Assembly: GCA_018823745.1 (NCBI GenBank)
Contig: JAHJHR010000017.1
Location: 310,001 to 374,000, forward strand
Length of the DNA stretch: 64,000 nt
Direction: 5' to 3'
Source: Alphaproteobacteria bacterium
Lineage (GTDB): Bacteria; Pseudomonadota; Alphaproteobacteria; Oceanibaculales; Oceanibaculaceae
Positions 17,511 through 25,537 of the stretch are shown here, piece by piece. Under the pieces are notes generated by a model, which made no database searches, was not told the DNA's origin, and saw only the letters and a list, made by a program, of their open reading frames with translations. Position numbers and translations under genes: made by a program. Numbering within the stretch: the stretch's first letter is position 1; each line of letters opens with the position of its first letter.

Positions 17511-18363
17511 TCTTGCCTCCGATTTCGGCGTGGCCATTCGTGACCACCACCACGTCGCGTTCAAGGACACGGGCGCGGAACGCACCATCGCGCCAGATTT
17601 CCGTGCGGATCGTCTCGCCCGGGAAAACCGGGGCGGAGAACCGCAGATCGAGCGATTTCAGCGCCGAAGCATCATAGCCCGCCAATGCCCGGACCAGCGC
17701 ATGCGTCACCACGCCCAGCGTGCATAGCCCATGCAGGATTGGCCGGGGAAAGCCGGCCTTGATCGCCACGGCCGGGTTGGCGTGCAACGGATTGTCATCA
17801 CCATTCAGCCGGTAATACAGCGCCTGTTCCGGCCGGGTCGGCAGATCAACGACCAAGTCCGGTGCCGTCTCGGGGGTCGGATGCGGTGTCTTCACCGGGC
17901 CGGACGGGCCGCCGAAGCCGCCATCGCCGCGCAGGAAGGTGGTCGAGCGGGTGGTGGCGTAGAGCGTGCCGTCGGCACCGCGCACCTCCTTCTCGGAATA
18001 GAGCAATGCCCCCTTGCCCTCGCCCTTGTCGACAAGGCCGGTCACGCGGGTGGTGCCGATGATCTCGCCCTCGACCGGCAGCGGCTTGTGGATCTCGATC
18101 CCCTGTTCGCCATGGACGATTCGCACGGCATCCACACCGGTCGCCGGATTGCCCAGCCAGAAGCCGGGATGGCCCAGCACCACCGCCATGGAGGGCATGG
18201 CCTGGAGGGTGCGATGGTGATCAACGAAATCGAGCTGGCGTTCATCCATCGGGTCATGACCCAGGCCGATGGACAGCGCGTAGAATACGCTGTCGCGCCG
18301 GGTCAGAATCTGCCGGACTTCCGGGATTGGGAAGTTGAGCAGCGTATCCGGGTTAATGGCCAT
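17503..18363 (-). CDS. MaoC-type double hot-dog (R)-enoyl-CoA hydratase
   Basis: 286 residues, two tandem hot-dog repeats as in peroxisomal hydratase-2 and actinobacterial steroid-pathway hydratases. The C-terminal half carries the hydratase-2 signature YRLNGDDNPLHANPAVAIKAG followed by FPRPILHGL, with catalytic Asp and His. It would hydrate a trans-2-enoyl-CoA to the (R)-3-hydroxy form. The start at 18363 overlaps the preceding ligase gene by 11 bases and has an AAGGGGGTGG site. Presence of both a MaoC hydratase and a crotonase in one operon suggests two separate hydration steps. Confidence 0.9.
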   Translation of the reverse strand: MAINPDTLLNFPIPEVRQILTRRDSVFYALSIGLGHDPMDERQLDFVDHHRTLQAMPSMAVVLGHPGFWLGNPATGVDAVRIVHGEQGIEIHKPLPVEGEIIGTTRVTGLVDKGEGKGALLYSEKEVRGADGTLYATTRSTTFLRGDGGFGGPSGPVKTPHPTPETAPDLVVDLPTRPEQALYYRLNGDDNPLHANPAVAIKAGFPRPILHGLCTLGVVTHALVRALAGYDASALKSLDLRFSAPVFPGETIRTEIWRDGAFRARVLERDVVVVTNGHAEIGGKNG

Positions 18364-20479
18364 GGCCGCCACCCCCTTCGCCAGCAACCTCGATCACCGC
18401 ATCAACGGCATAGGCGCCATGGCCTTCCGGCATCACGATGACCGGGTTCAGATCGATGGATTGCAGCTTGTCGCCCTGCATCGCGGCAAGGCTGGACAGG
18501 CGTGACAGCATTTCCGCCAGCGCTTTGATATCGGCCTTGGGCCGCCCCCGCGCGCCGAGCAGCAGGGAAGCGCCCTTCAGCGAACGGATCATCTGTTCTG
18601 CCACGTCGATGCCGAAGGGACAGCGCCGGAAGGCGACATCCTTCATGATCTCGACGAAGACCCCGCCCAGACCGACCATCGCCACCGGGCCGAAGACCGG
18701 GTCACGGTGAATGCCGAGAATGCATTCCACCCCGCCCTTCAGCTGCCGGGCCACCAGCACGCCCTCGATCCGCGCCTGCGGGGCGTTTGTGCGGGCACGG
18801 TCCAGCAGCGTGGCGAAGCCGGCGCGTACCCCGGCTTCGTCGGTAATATCCAGCAGCACACCGCCGATTTCCGTCTTATGCAGGATATCCGGGGAGACGA
18901 TTTTCATGACAACCGGAAAGCCGAAACCGGTGGCGGTGCCCACCGCTTCCTCCGCCATCGTGCAGACCTTTTCCGGGGCGGCGGCAATGCCGGCCTGGGA
19001 CAACAGGCTCTTGGCCTGCGCCTCTGTGGGATTGCTGGCCGGCAGGGCGACGGGCGGCACGCTCAGCGCCGGCTGGCCCGGCTGGCGCGCGAAGGCCTCG
19101 CCGTATTTGCCCATTGCCGAGATCGCGACGGTGGCGCGGGTCGGGTCCTCGAACACGGTGAAGCCATCGGCCTCGAACTCGTTCACCCGCTCGCGCCCGG
19201 CGACCAGCGACAGGACATAGAGCCGGTCGGGATGGCTTTCCTTCAGCAGCCGGAACTGCTCGCGCAGGCGCGGCGACAGGCTGGCGGCATCGGCGGTATA
19301 GGTCAGGAACCCCAGAATGCTGCGATAGCCGCCCTCGCTGATCATCGCCTCGCCGAACTGGCCCAGCAGGGACAGATCGTTCAGCACCTGCGCCGTGGTA
19401 TCGACTGGGTTACGCGGCGCGGCATAGGGCAGGATTTCCTTCATCCGTGCCTGTGCGGCCTCCGGCATTTCCGGCATGTCCAGTCCCAGCTGTTCGGCCG
19501 CGTCGGAGATCACGACGCCGGCCCCGCCGCTGACAGTGATCACCCCCAGCGTATTGCCGACCGGATAGATGCGCCGCGTGGCGAGCTGCGCAATATCCAG
19601 CATCTCGTCGGTGGTGCGCGCCTGCACCGCGCCAAATTCCTCCAGCACGGCACCGGTCACCGCATCATCGCCGGCGATGGAGGCGGTATGCGACTGCGCG
19701 GCGGCCCCGCCCAGAGCGCTGCGGCCGACCTTCATGACGACGACCGGCTTGCGCGCCCGGCGCGCCGCTTCCAGCGCTGCCACGAAGCTGTCGCCCTTGT
19801 TGATCCCCTCGGCATAGGCGGCGATGACGTCGATCTCCGGGTCGGCAACCATGCTGCCGATGACGTCGCCGATGGAGATATCGGCCTCGTTGCCGGTCAT
19901 GACGGCGGTGGCGATGCCCAGACCGCGCTCGCGCATCACGGCGACCAGATGGCCACAATAGGCGCCGGACTGGCTGGCGATGCCGATGCGGCCGGTCTGC
20001 GGATAGCCGCCCTCAAAGACCGAAGTAAAGGTTCCGTAGAAGCGGCTGCGCATGTCGAACAGGCCCAGCGTGTTCGGCCCCAGAAGGCGCATGCCGCCCG
20101 GATGCGTACCGGCACGGGCGGCCGCCACCAGACGGTCCTGCGCGGCTTCGCCCTCCCCGCCCATTTCGGCGAAACCGGCGCTGAAGATGATCGCGGCGGA
20201 AACCCCGCGCTGCGCCAGATCGGCCACCGTATCGCCGGCCAGGGCTGCCGGCACGGCGACGATGGCGACATCCGGCACGCCCGGCAGATCGGCCAGCGAG
20301 GCATAGGCTTTCAGGCCCTGCACTTCCGGCCGGTTCGGATTCACCGGCCAGATATCGCCGGTGAATCCGCGCTCCTGCATGGAGGCGATAGGGCGCCCGC
20401 CGATCCGCTTGGGATCGCCGGATGCGCCGATAACCGCGACCGACCGCGGCGCAAACAGCCGCGACAGATCTCCGCTCAC
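18353..20479 (-). CDS. NDP-forming acyl-CoA synthetase (acetate--CoA ligase family)
   Basis: 708 residues with the fused layout of ADP-forming acyl-CoA synthetases: CoA-binding domain (AVIGASGDPKRIGGRP at about 13-28), ligase domain with SQSGAYCGHLV and the active-site His in AAQSHTASIAGDDAV, then a C-terminal ATP-grasp domain (GFPVVMKIVSPDILHKTEIGG). It activates an organic acid to its CoA thioester, or runs in reverse. It starts with GTG at 20479, overlapping the thiolase-like stop codon (GTGA). In this operon it is the only obvious substrate-activating enzyme, so it probably charges the acid imported by the TRAP system. Confidence 0.9.
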   Translation of the reverse strand: MSGDLSRLFAPRSVAVIGASGDPKRIGGRPIASMQERGFTGDIWPVNPNRPEVQGLKAYASLADLPGVPDVAIVAVPAALAGDTVADLAQRGVSAAIIFSAGFAEMGGEGEAAQDRLVAAARAGTHPGGMRLLGPNTLGLFDMRSRFYGTFTSVFEGGYPQTGRIGIASQSGAYCGHLVAVMRERGLGIATAVMTGNEADISIGDVIGSMVADPEIDVIAAYAEGINKGDSFVAALEAARRARKPVVVMKVGRSALGGAAAQSHTASIAGDDAVTGAVLEEFGAVQARTTDEMLDIAQLATRRIYPVGNTLGVITVSGGAGVVISDAAEQLGLDMPEMPEAAQARMKEILPYAAPRNPVDTTAQVLNDLSLLGQFGEAMISEGGYRSILGFLTYTADAASLSPRLREQFRLLKESHPDRLYVLSLVAGRERVNEFEADGFTVFEDPTRATVAISAMGKYGEAFARQPGQPALSVPPVALPASNPTEAQAKSLLSQAGIAAAPEKVCTMAEEAVGTATGFGFPVVMKIVSPDILHKTEIGGVLLDITDEAGVRAGFATLLDRARTNAPQARIEGVLVARQLKGGVECILGIHRDPVFGPVAMVGLGGVFVEIMKDVAFRRCPFGIDVAEQMIRSLKGASLLLGARGRPKADIKALAEMLSRLSSLAAMQGDKLQSIDLNPVIVMPEGHGAYAVDAVIEVAGEGGGGHGH

Positions 20480-21630
20480 AGCGTCGCCCCCGAGCCCAGC
20501 AGCGCCGTCACCTGGCTGGACAAAGTGCCGCCATTGCCATGGCAGATCGCCACATCGCAGGTATCGAGCTGACGCTCGCCAGCCTGGCCGCGAATCTGCA
20601 TCACCGCCTCGACGATCAGGAACAGCCCATACATGCCGGGATGGACGCAGGACAGGCCGCCGCCGCTGGTGTTCACCGCCAGCTTGCCGCCCGGTGCAAT
20701 CGTGCCGTCCTGGACAAAACGCCCGCCCTCGCCCTTCGGGCAGAAGCCAAGATCCTCAAGGAACAGCAGGGTGGTGATGGTGAAGGCGTCATAGAGCATG
20801 ACGAGGTCGCAATCCGAAGGCTTCAGCCCGGCCATGGCGAAGGCGCGCGGACCGCTTTCGGCGGCAACTGTGCGGGTCAGATCGGCCATCTGGGCGATGG
20901 AGCGATGCGAATGCGCGCCGCCGACGCCCAGCACATAGGCCGGCTTCTGCTTCAGGCTCTTCGCCCTATCGGCGCGGACCATGACGCAGGCCGCCCCGCC
21001 ATCGGTCACGAGGCAGCAATCCCGTGTCGTCAGCGGGTCGCTGACCATGCGGGCATTCAGCACATCCTCGCGGGTCAGCGGGCCGCGCTCGAAGGCGGCC
21101 GGGTTCATGTTCGCCCATTGCCGGGCGGACACCGCGATATCGGCCAGCATCTCGCGCGTGGTGCCGAATTCATGCATGTGACGCTGCGCCGCCAGCGCAT
21201 AGGCGGTGATTGGGTGGCGCGGCTTATAGGGCGATTCATGCCATTGAGGCTCGCTCATCGAGACAAGCTTGCCGCCGGCGGTGCGCTGGTTGGAGCCGTA
21301 GCAGACCAGCACCGCGTTGCAGATACCGGCCTCCAGCGCCATTGCCGCCTGCAGCAGATGCATTTCGAAGGACGATCCGCCGACATTGGTGCCTTCAAAG
21401 AAACTCGGCTTGATGCCGAGATATTCGGCGACGGACAGCGTCGGGAAGGCATGCGTACTGGTCGCCGCGCACAGCCCGTCGATATCCTTCAGCTCCAGCC
21501 CGGCATCAGCAATCGCCGCCAGCGAGGCCTCGCCCAGCAATTCCATGGCACTGCGGCCGGGCGCTTCGCCCCAGCCCGCCCCGCCAATGCCGACGATTGC
21601 GGTCTTGCCGCGCAGGGAGGTGCCGCTCAT
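20476..21630 (-). CDS. Thiolase-like protein lacking the nucleophilic Cys; candidate acyl-CoA retro-aldolase (Ltp2-like)
   Basis: 384 residues, SCP2-type thiolase fold. In true thiolases the acyl-binding Cys lies in an NxxCGSG-like loop; the corresponding stretch here reads TNVGGSSFEMHLLQAA, with Gly/Ser and no Cys. The C-terminal loop NTSGGGLSCVHPGMYGLF is kept. The preceding gene encodes a DUF35 OB-fold partner with a 4-base overlap, the pairing seen for steroid side-chain aldolases (Ltp2 with the DUF35 domain of ChsH2). A carbon-carbon cleaving retro-aldol role is therefore more likely than thiolysis, but it is inference. Residue loss is read by eye without a structural alignment. Confidence 0.85.
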   Translation of the reverse strand: MSGTSLRGKTAIVGIGGAGWGEAPGRSAMELLGEASLAAIADAGLELKDIDGLCAATSTHAFPTLSVAEYLGIKPSFFEGTNVGGSSFEMHLLQAAMALEAGICNAVLVCYGSNQRTAGGKLVSMSEPQWHESPYKPRHPITAYALAAQRHMHEFGTTREMLADIAVSARQWANMNPAAFERGPLTREDVLNARMVSDPLTTRDCCLVTDGGAACVMVRADRAKSLKQKPAYVLGVGGAHSHRSIAQMADLTRTVAAESGPRAFAMAGLKPSDCDLVMLYDAFTITTLLFLEDLGFCPKGEGGRFVQDGTIAPGGKLAVNTSGGGLSCVHPGMYGLFLIVEAVMQIRGQAGERQLDTCDVAICHGNGGTLSSQVTALLGSGATL

Positions 21631-22013
21631 GACGCGCCTCCGCCGGCAACGACATCGAAGACCATCGCCAGCTCGCCATCGATATCGGCGATCCGGCCCT
21701 TCACCCGCGTGCCGATGGCGGCGGTCTCGACGCCTTCGATGCGGGTCATCAGGCGCGGCCCTTCATCCAGCTCCACCAAAGCAATGTTGTAATTGCCGGC
21801 ACGGCTGCGGTTGACGGTGATGGAATAGACCGTCCCCAGCCCCGACGCCTCGACCCATTCCAGATCGGCAGCGCCCGTCACCGGCGCGGCGACACGGGGG
21901 TAGAACACGTGCTTGCCGCTCGACGCGCTGCGCTGGATCATGAAGCGCCCTTCCTGGAGAAAGGCGCGGTATTGTGCTTCGGGGCCCGGTCCGGGCGTCG
22001 CCATGGGGTGCAT
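21627..22013 (-). CDS. DUF35 OB-fold protein with degenerate zinc ribbon; partner of the thiolase-like protein
   Basis: 128 residues, first gene of the operon. The family has an N-terminal rubredoxin-like zinc ribbon (CxxCG...YP...CPxC) and a C-terminal OB fold. Here the ribbon region reads RSASSGKHVFYPRVAAPVTG, so the shape is kept (GKHVFYPR) but all four Cys are missing. The OB part (GLGTVYSITVNRSRAG...YNIALVELDEGPRLMTRI) is normal. Such proteins bind and gate the CoA channel of thiolase-like partners. The ATG at 22013 has an AGGAAA site; a TTG at 22061 would lie inside the palindromic operator. Confidence 0.88.
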   Translation of the reverse strand: MHPMATPGPGPEAQYRAFLQEGRFMIQRSASSGKHVFYPRVAAPVTGAADLEWVEASGLGTVYSITVNRSRAGNYNIALVELDEGPRLMTRIEGVETAAIGTRVKGRIADIDGELAMVFDVVAGGGAS

Positions 22014-22050
22014 TCGTTTCCTCAATTCTCTTTTTTCGCTAGAGCCGAAT

Positions 22051-22091
22051 ATTATTCTCAATTCAGAACATTATTCTGTATTGAGAATAAT
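22051..22091. promoter_or_regulatory. 41-bp near-perfect palindrome, probable IclR operator
   Basis: Outer arms ATTATTCTCAAT (22051-22062) and ATTGAGAATAAT (22080-22091) are exact complements. Inner arms CAGAA (64-68) and TTCTG (74-78) are also exact, around a 5-base centre, with only single mismatched bases at 63 and 79. It lies between the operon start (22013) and the divergent IclR gene (22252), in a sharply AT-rich patch. The two nested arms suggest binding of a dimer pair, as for IclR regulators. Confidence 0.7.
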
Positions 22092-22251
22092 ATGAGAACC
22101 CTCGCCTTGCCGGTGCTTCTGCATCCGATCCCCTTAACCATTTCAGACCTTCGCAAATGAGTAAAGTGCGAAAAGCAGATTTCGGACCGTCTGGAAAGAT
22201 CATCCGGAAGCGTGATATATTCCGCATTCAGAAATACCATCGGAGTGCCGA

Positions 22252-23055
22252 ATGAAATCTGACCCGGAAAAGCAGCGTGACGTCGGCGCCGTCGTCCATG
22301 CCATGCGCATCCTGCAGCATCTGGCCAGCGCGCCGGCGCCGCAGGGCGTGGCAACCATAGCCCGCGAAACCCGCATCAGCCCCAGCACCTGCTTCAGCAT
22401 ATTGCGCACCATGACGCGTGCCCGCTTCGTCAGCTTCCGGGAGACCGACAAGACCTACAGCCTGGGGCTAGCCGTTGCGGAGCTGTCCATCGGCATGATC
22501 GGCAGCTCCTATCTCGACCTTATCCGGCCGGAGATCGAGCGACTGGCGCTCAATCACGGCATGCTGATCGCCTTGTGGCGGATCACCGAGGATGGCCATA
22601 TCGTCGTGCTCGACCGGGCCTATGGCGAGCATATGGTGCGCGTCGACATGCGAATCGGCTCGCGCCTGCCGGCGCTGATCGGCGCGGTCGGCCGCTGCGT
22701 CGCCGCCCGGCTGGAGTTACCCGCCGCCGAGCTGCGCCGCCGCTTCACCACGTTGCGCTGGCAGAACGCTCCCAATTTCGAGGATTACGAGGCGGAGGTC
22801 GCGCAGACCGCCATTGATGGCTGGGCGAAGGATGTCGGGCGGCTGTATCGCGGCATCACCACGGTCGCCAGCGTGATCGCCGACCAGAATGGCCATCCGC
22901 GCTTCGGCATCAGCGGTATCGCCATCCAGGGCCAGCACACGCCGGAACAGATCGACCGGCTGGGCCTCGAACTCCGCGCCGTTGGCGAGTATGTCGGCCG
23001 CTCGCTGTTTCCCCGCGACGAGAGCAAGGGCCTGCCGGCAGCCGCCCGGCTGTAG
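22252..23055 (+). CDS. IclR family transcriptional regulator of the acyl-CoA operon
   Basis: 267 residues. An N-terminal winged helix-turn-helix (about 12-72: AVVHAMRILQHLASAPAPQG, TIARETRISPSTCFSILRTM) is followed by the GAF-like effector domain typical of IclR proteins (MIALWRITEDGHIVVLDRAYGEHMVRVDMRIGSRLPALIGAVGRC). It diverges from the eleven-gene catabolic operon across a 41-bp palindrome and is the likely effector-responsive regulator. A second weak copy of the inner motif (ATTCAGAAATACC) lies directly upstream of its own start, compatible with autoregulation. Confidence 0.9.
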   Translation: MKSDPEKQRDVGAVVHAMRILQHLASAPAPQGVATIARETRISPSTCFSILRTMTRARFVSFRETDKTYSLGLAVAELSIGMIGSSYLDLIRPEIERLALNHGMLIALWRITEDGHIVVLDRAYGEHMVRVDMRIGSRLPALIGAVGRCVAARLELPAAELRRRFTTLRWQNAPNFEDYEAEVAQTAIDGWAKDVGRLYRGITTVASVIADQNGHPRFGISGIAIQGQHTPEQIDRLGLELRAVGEYVGRSLFPRDESKGLPAAARL

Positions 23056-23111
23056 ACGAAGCGCTGCGCCCCGCCTACCGTCAGGGTATCGTCCCTGCCG
23101 GAGAACCCGCC

Positions 23112-23807
23112 ATGCCAGATTGGAAGACCGCCCGCCGCTCCTTCTATTATCAGGGCGCGCCCGAACCGGCCGATCCCGTCCTGCTGCCGGGCAAGGTGGC
23201 GCTGCTGGTGATCGATATCCAGAATGTCTATCTGGAGCGGGCCGATCCGGCCACGCTGTCCGGCGCGGATCTGGTGCGCTGGCATGCCTGGACGCCGTTC
23301 CATGAGCGCATGCACAGTACCGTCATACCGACTGTCCAGCGCCTGCAGAAGCGGTTCCGCGATAGTGGCTTGGATGTGCTTTATGCGCGCATCGCCGCCC
23401 TGCGTCCGGATGGCCGGGACCGGTCGCTCAGCCAGAGGAAGCCGGGCTGGAACGATCTGCTGCTGCCCAGAGACGATTTCCCCTCGCAAATTCCCGACAG
23501 CATCGCCCCGCTACCGGGTGAGATCGTCGTCACCAAGACGACAGACAGCGCGCTGACCGGCACCAATCTGCGGCTTGTGCTGGGCAATATGGGCATCACC
23601 CATGTCGTCTGTGCCGGCATCTTCACCGATCAATGCGTCGCCTCCACCGTGCGCAACCTGGCCGATGAGAGCTTCGACGTGATCGTCATCGAGGATGGCT
23701 GCGCCGCCGGTGCCCTGGATTTGCATGACCAGGAACTGGCCATCATGAACATGATCTATTGCGCGGTCATGACCGCCGATGAGCTGGAGACCTACCTGCC
23801 CCGCTGA
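23112..23807 (+). CDS. Isochorismatase-family cysteine hydrolase
   Basis: 231 residues. The family triad is visible: Asp in LLVIDIQNVYLE (about 38), Lys in VVTKTTDSALTGTNL (about 143), and Cys in VVCAGIFTDQCVAST with the nucleophile near 176. Members hydrolyse amides such as ureidoacrylate, N-carbamoylsarcosine or nicotinamide; the substrate here is not predictable. It follows the IclR gene by 56 bases in the same direction and may be co-transcribed, which would link amide hydrolysis to the catabolic operon. Its 3' end overlaps the convergent DUF2238 gene by 41 bases. Confidence 0.88.
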   Translation: MPDWKTARRSFYYQGAPEPADPVLLPGKVALLVIDIQNVYLERADPATLSGADLVRWHAWTPFHERMHSTVIPTVQRLQKRFRDSGLDVLYARIAALRPDGRDRSLSQRKPGWNDLLLPRDDFPSQIPDSIAPLPGEIVVTKTTDSALTGTNLRLVLGNMGITHVVCAGIFTDQCVASTVRNLADESFDVIVIEDGCAAGALDLHDQELAIMNMIYCAVMTADELETYLPR

Positions 23808-24426
23808 CCACGACAATTGCCAGCGCCAGCAGCGTGCCGAGATGCGCCAAGGCGACATCCTTCTGGGCGTCGAAGGGATCGCCCTGCTGTCCCAGATAGG
23901 CCTCGGCCGCCGCTGGATCGACGAGGGAGGCGACCAGCCATTCGATAATCTCGAAGATATCGCTGGCTGCCGCCATGATGGCGAAGGCGCAGAACAGGCA
24001 CCACAGCGGCGTCGCCCGGCTGTAGCGCCGCAGGACCTCCCACACCGGATAGGCAATCAGCAATCCGAAGCTGAAATGCACGATCCGGTCGAAGTGATTG
24101 CGCTGGAAGCCGCCCCATTCCTGCAGCCAGAAGCCCAGCGGCACCTTTGAATAGGTGTAATGCGAGCCGGCCAGATGCAGCACCAGGAACAACCCGATCA
24201 GCAGATAAGACAGGTCGGAGAGCGGCCAGCGGCGATAGGTCAGCCCGGCCGCGATGGCCGCAGCGAAGACCAGCAAGTTTTCCAGCAGCCAGTCCAGCCG
24301 GTCGACGGGTGAGATCGCCGCCACGATCCAGGCCAGCAGCAGGAGGACCGCAATAAGCTGCAGGAAGCGGTTGCGGCGAAAATCGGGCTGGATCGTCTCG
24401 GTGGCCGTACTGATCCTGCCAAACAT
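23767..24426 (-). CDS. DUF2238 (YjdF-like) multi-pass membrane protein
   Basis: 219 residues with about six hydrophobic segments. The family signature is clear: HYTYSKVPLG, NHFDRIVHFSFGLLIAYPVWEV, and near the C-terminus QGDPFDAQKDVALAHLG. Function of the family is unknown. The gene precedes the universal stress protein gene on the other side (reading order USP then DUF2238, 21-base gap), so both may be transcribed together from the FNR-type promoter at 25.37 kb. The 3' end overlaps the convergent hydrolase gene. Confidence 0.85.
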   Translation of the reverse strand: MFGRISTATETIQPDFRRNRFLQLIAVLLLLAWIVAAISPVDRLDWLLENLLVFAAAIAAGLTYRRWPLSDLSYLLIGLFLVLHLAGSHYTYSKVPLGFWLQEWGGFQRNHFDRIVHFSFGLLIAYPVWEVLRRYSRATPLWCLFCAFAIMAAASDIFEIIEWLVASLVDPAAAEAYLGQQGDPFDAQKDVALAHLGTLLALAIVVVSGAGRSPAHRRS

Positions 24427-24447
24427 CGCCGCTCCCGTTACATCTGC

Positions 24448-25278
24448 TTAATGGGAAAGAAGGATTGGAACTTCCGGGTTCTCCAGCATGGCGCGGGTGG
24501 CACCGCCCAGGATGAAATCCCGAATCCGCGAATGACCATACGCCCCCATCACGAGAAGGTCTGCCCCCTTAGCCACGCTGTTCAGGACATCGCCGATCTT
24601 GCGGCCGGCGGCGTCCACCTCCTCCAGGCTGACCCTGACATTGTTGCGCGCCAGATGCTTGGCCAGCTCCGCGCCGGAATCACCAAGTGACAGCGGCTTT
24701 TCGTTGCGCACGATGACAACCTGCACCTCGGCCGCGCGCTGCAGCAGGGGAAGCGCATCGGCAATCGCCCGGCTGGCGGCACGGGTGAAATCCCAGCCGA
24801 TGACGACCCGGTCCAGCTTGAACGGCCGGCGCGGCGTGTTTGGCAGGATCAGGACCGGATGGCCGGATTCGAAGATCAGCGACTGCGCCAGGCCGATCCA
24901 GTTCGAATCCTCCGCGATGAAGGGCAGGATGGTCATGTTACGCAGCAGCGCATAATTCAGAATGGTGCTGCGGATATCCATTTCCGGGCAGGGCGCCATG
25001 ATCGTTTCATGCGCGATGCCGTTCCGCCGGGCTTCTTCCTCGAAATAGGCGAACTGGCGTGCGGCCGTCTCGCCGATCTTCTTCTGGATCTCGGCAATCC
25101 CCTCCTTCACCTCTTTGGCATAGGGCCGGAAGGTCAAAGGCAGCGGAAATTTCGGTTCCGTCGTCAGCGCGGTCAGATGAGCGTCCAGAAGGCTGGCGAT
25201 CTCGATCGACGCCTGGATGGACTGCACGCTGCACGTGTCCGGATGGGTGACGATGGGCAGGAGAATGTCCTTATACAT
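24448..25278 (-). CDS. Universal stress protein (UspA family, two-lobe length)
   Basis: 276 residues. The C-terminal half contains the UspA nucleotide-binding pattern GAYGHSRIRDFILGGATRAML and a VVIGWDFTRAASRAIADALPLL strand-helix; the N-terminal half is a diverged second lobe (DILLPIVTHPDTCSVQSI). Such proteins help survival during growth arrest and low oxygen. The ATG at 25278 (MYKDILLP) is chosen on family fit and an AAGAGAG site; an ATG at 25320 gives a non-family leader. A perfect TTGAT-N4-ATCAA box is centred 94 bp upstream, indicating FNR/FixK control. Confidence 0.9.
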   Translation of the reverse strand: MYKDILLPIVTHPDTCSVQSIQASIEIASLLDAHLTALTTEPKFPLPLTFRPYAKEVKEGIAEIQKKIGETAARQFAYFEEEARRNGIAHETIMAPCPEMDIRSTILNYALLRNMTILPFIAEDSNWIGLAQSLIFESGHPVLILPNTPRRPFKLDRVVIGWDFTRAASRAIADALPLLQRAAEVQVVIVRNEKPLSLGDSGAELAKHLARNNVRVSLEEVDAAGRKIGDVLNSVAKGADLLVMGAYGHSRIRDFILGGATRAMLENPEVPILLSH

Positions 25279-25365
25279 GGATCCGCACTCTCTTTTCTTG
25301 CTCGTTGGGCGACGATTCAAACGCTCTCATAGCCGCGATGAAATACCTTCCCGCCCAGGCGCGCA

Positions 25366-25379
25366 TTGATCCGGATCAA
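25366..25379 (-). promoter_or_regulatory. FNR/FixK-type box (TTGATCCGGATCAA) for the universal stress protein gene
   Basis: Perfect dyad TTGAT-CCGG-ATCAA matching the established FNR/FixK site. It overlaps the last codons and stop of ccoS, so it serves the downstream stress gene. An AT-rich TATTTCAT (25338-25345) lies at the distance expected of a -10 element if the box is centred at -41.5, giving a leader of about 50 bases. Confidence 0.8.
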
Positions 25380-25537
25380 ACCGGCCCCGGGGGCAAATCG
25401 TCATCATCGAACAGGATGCGGTTGGCCGCTCCGTCCAGATCCTCGAACTGGCCCCGGCGCAGTGCCCAGAGAAACCCCATCAGCCCGGTCAGGCCGAGGG
25501 CCAGTGCTATGGGGATCAGATACAGCAGGACACTCAT
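25376..25537 (-). CDS. ccoS: cbb3-type cytochrome oxidase assembly protein CcoS
   Basis: 53 residues. It begins MSVLLYLIPIALALGLTGLM, one transmembrane helix, followed by FLWALRRGQFEDLDGAA, the CcoS hallmark (W...R.GQF.DL), and an acidic tail. It is needed for maturation of cbb3 oxidase with haem and copper. The ATG overlaps the ccoI stop codon (ATGA), the standard end of a ccoGHIS operon. Confidence 0.92.
   Translation of the reverse strand: MSVLLYLIPIALALGLTGLMGFLWALRRGQFEDLDGAANRILFDDDDLPPGPV

Noticed and set aside
18707..20572. 621-residue rightward open frame
   Set aside because: Antisense to the NDP-forming acyl-CoA synthetase, which has intact catalytic motifs.
22092..22160. 22-codon rightward frame right after the palindrome, considered as leader peptide
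   Set aside because: No ribosome site, no codon runs or hairpin pair typical of attenuators, and it ends well before the IclR gene.
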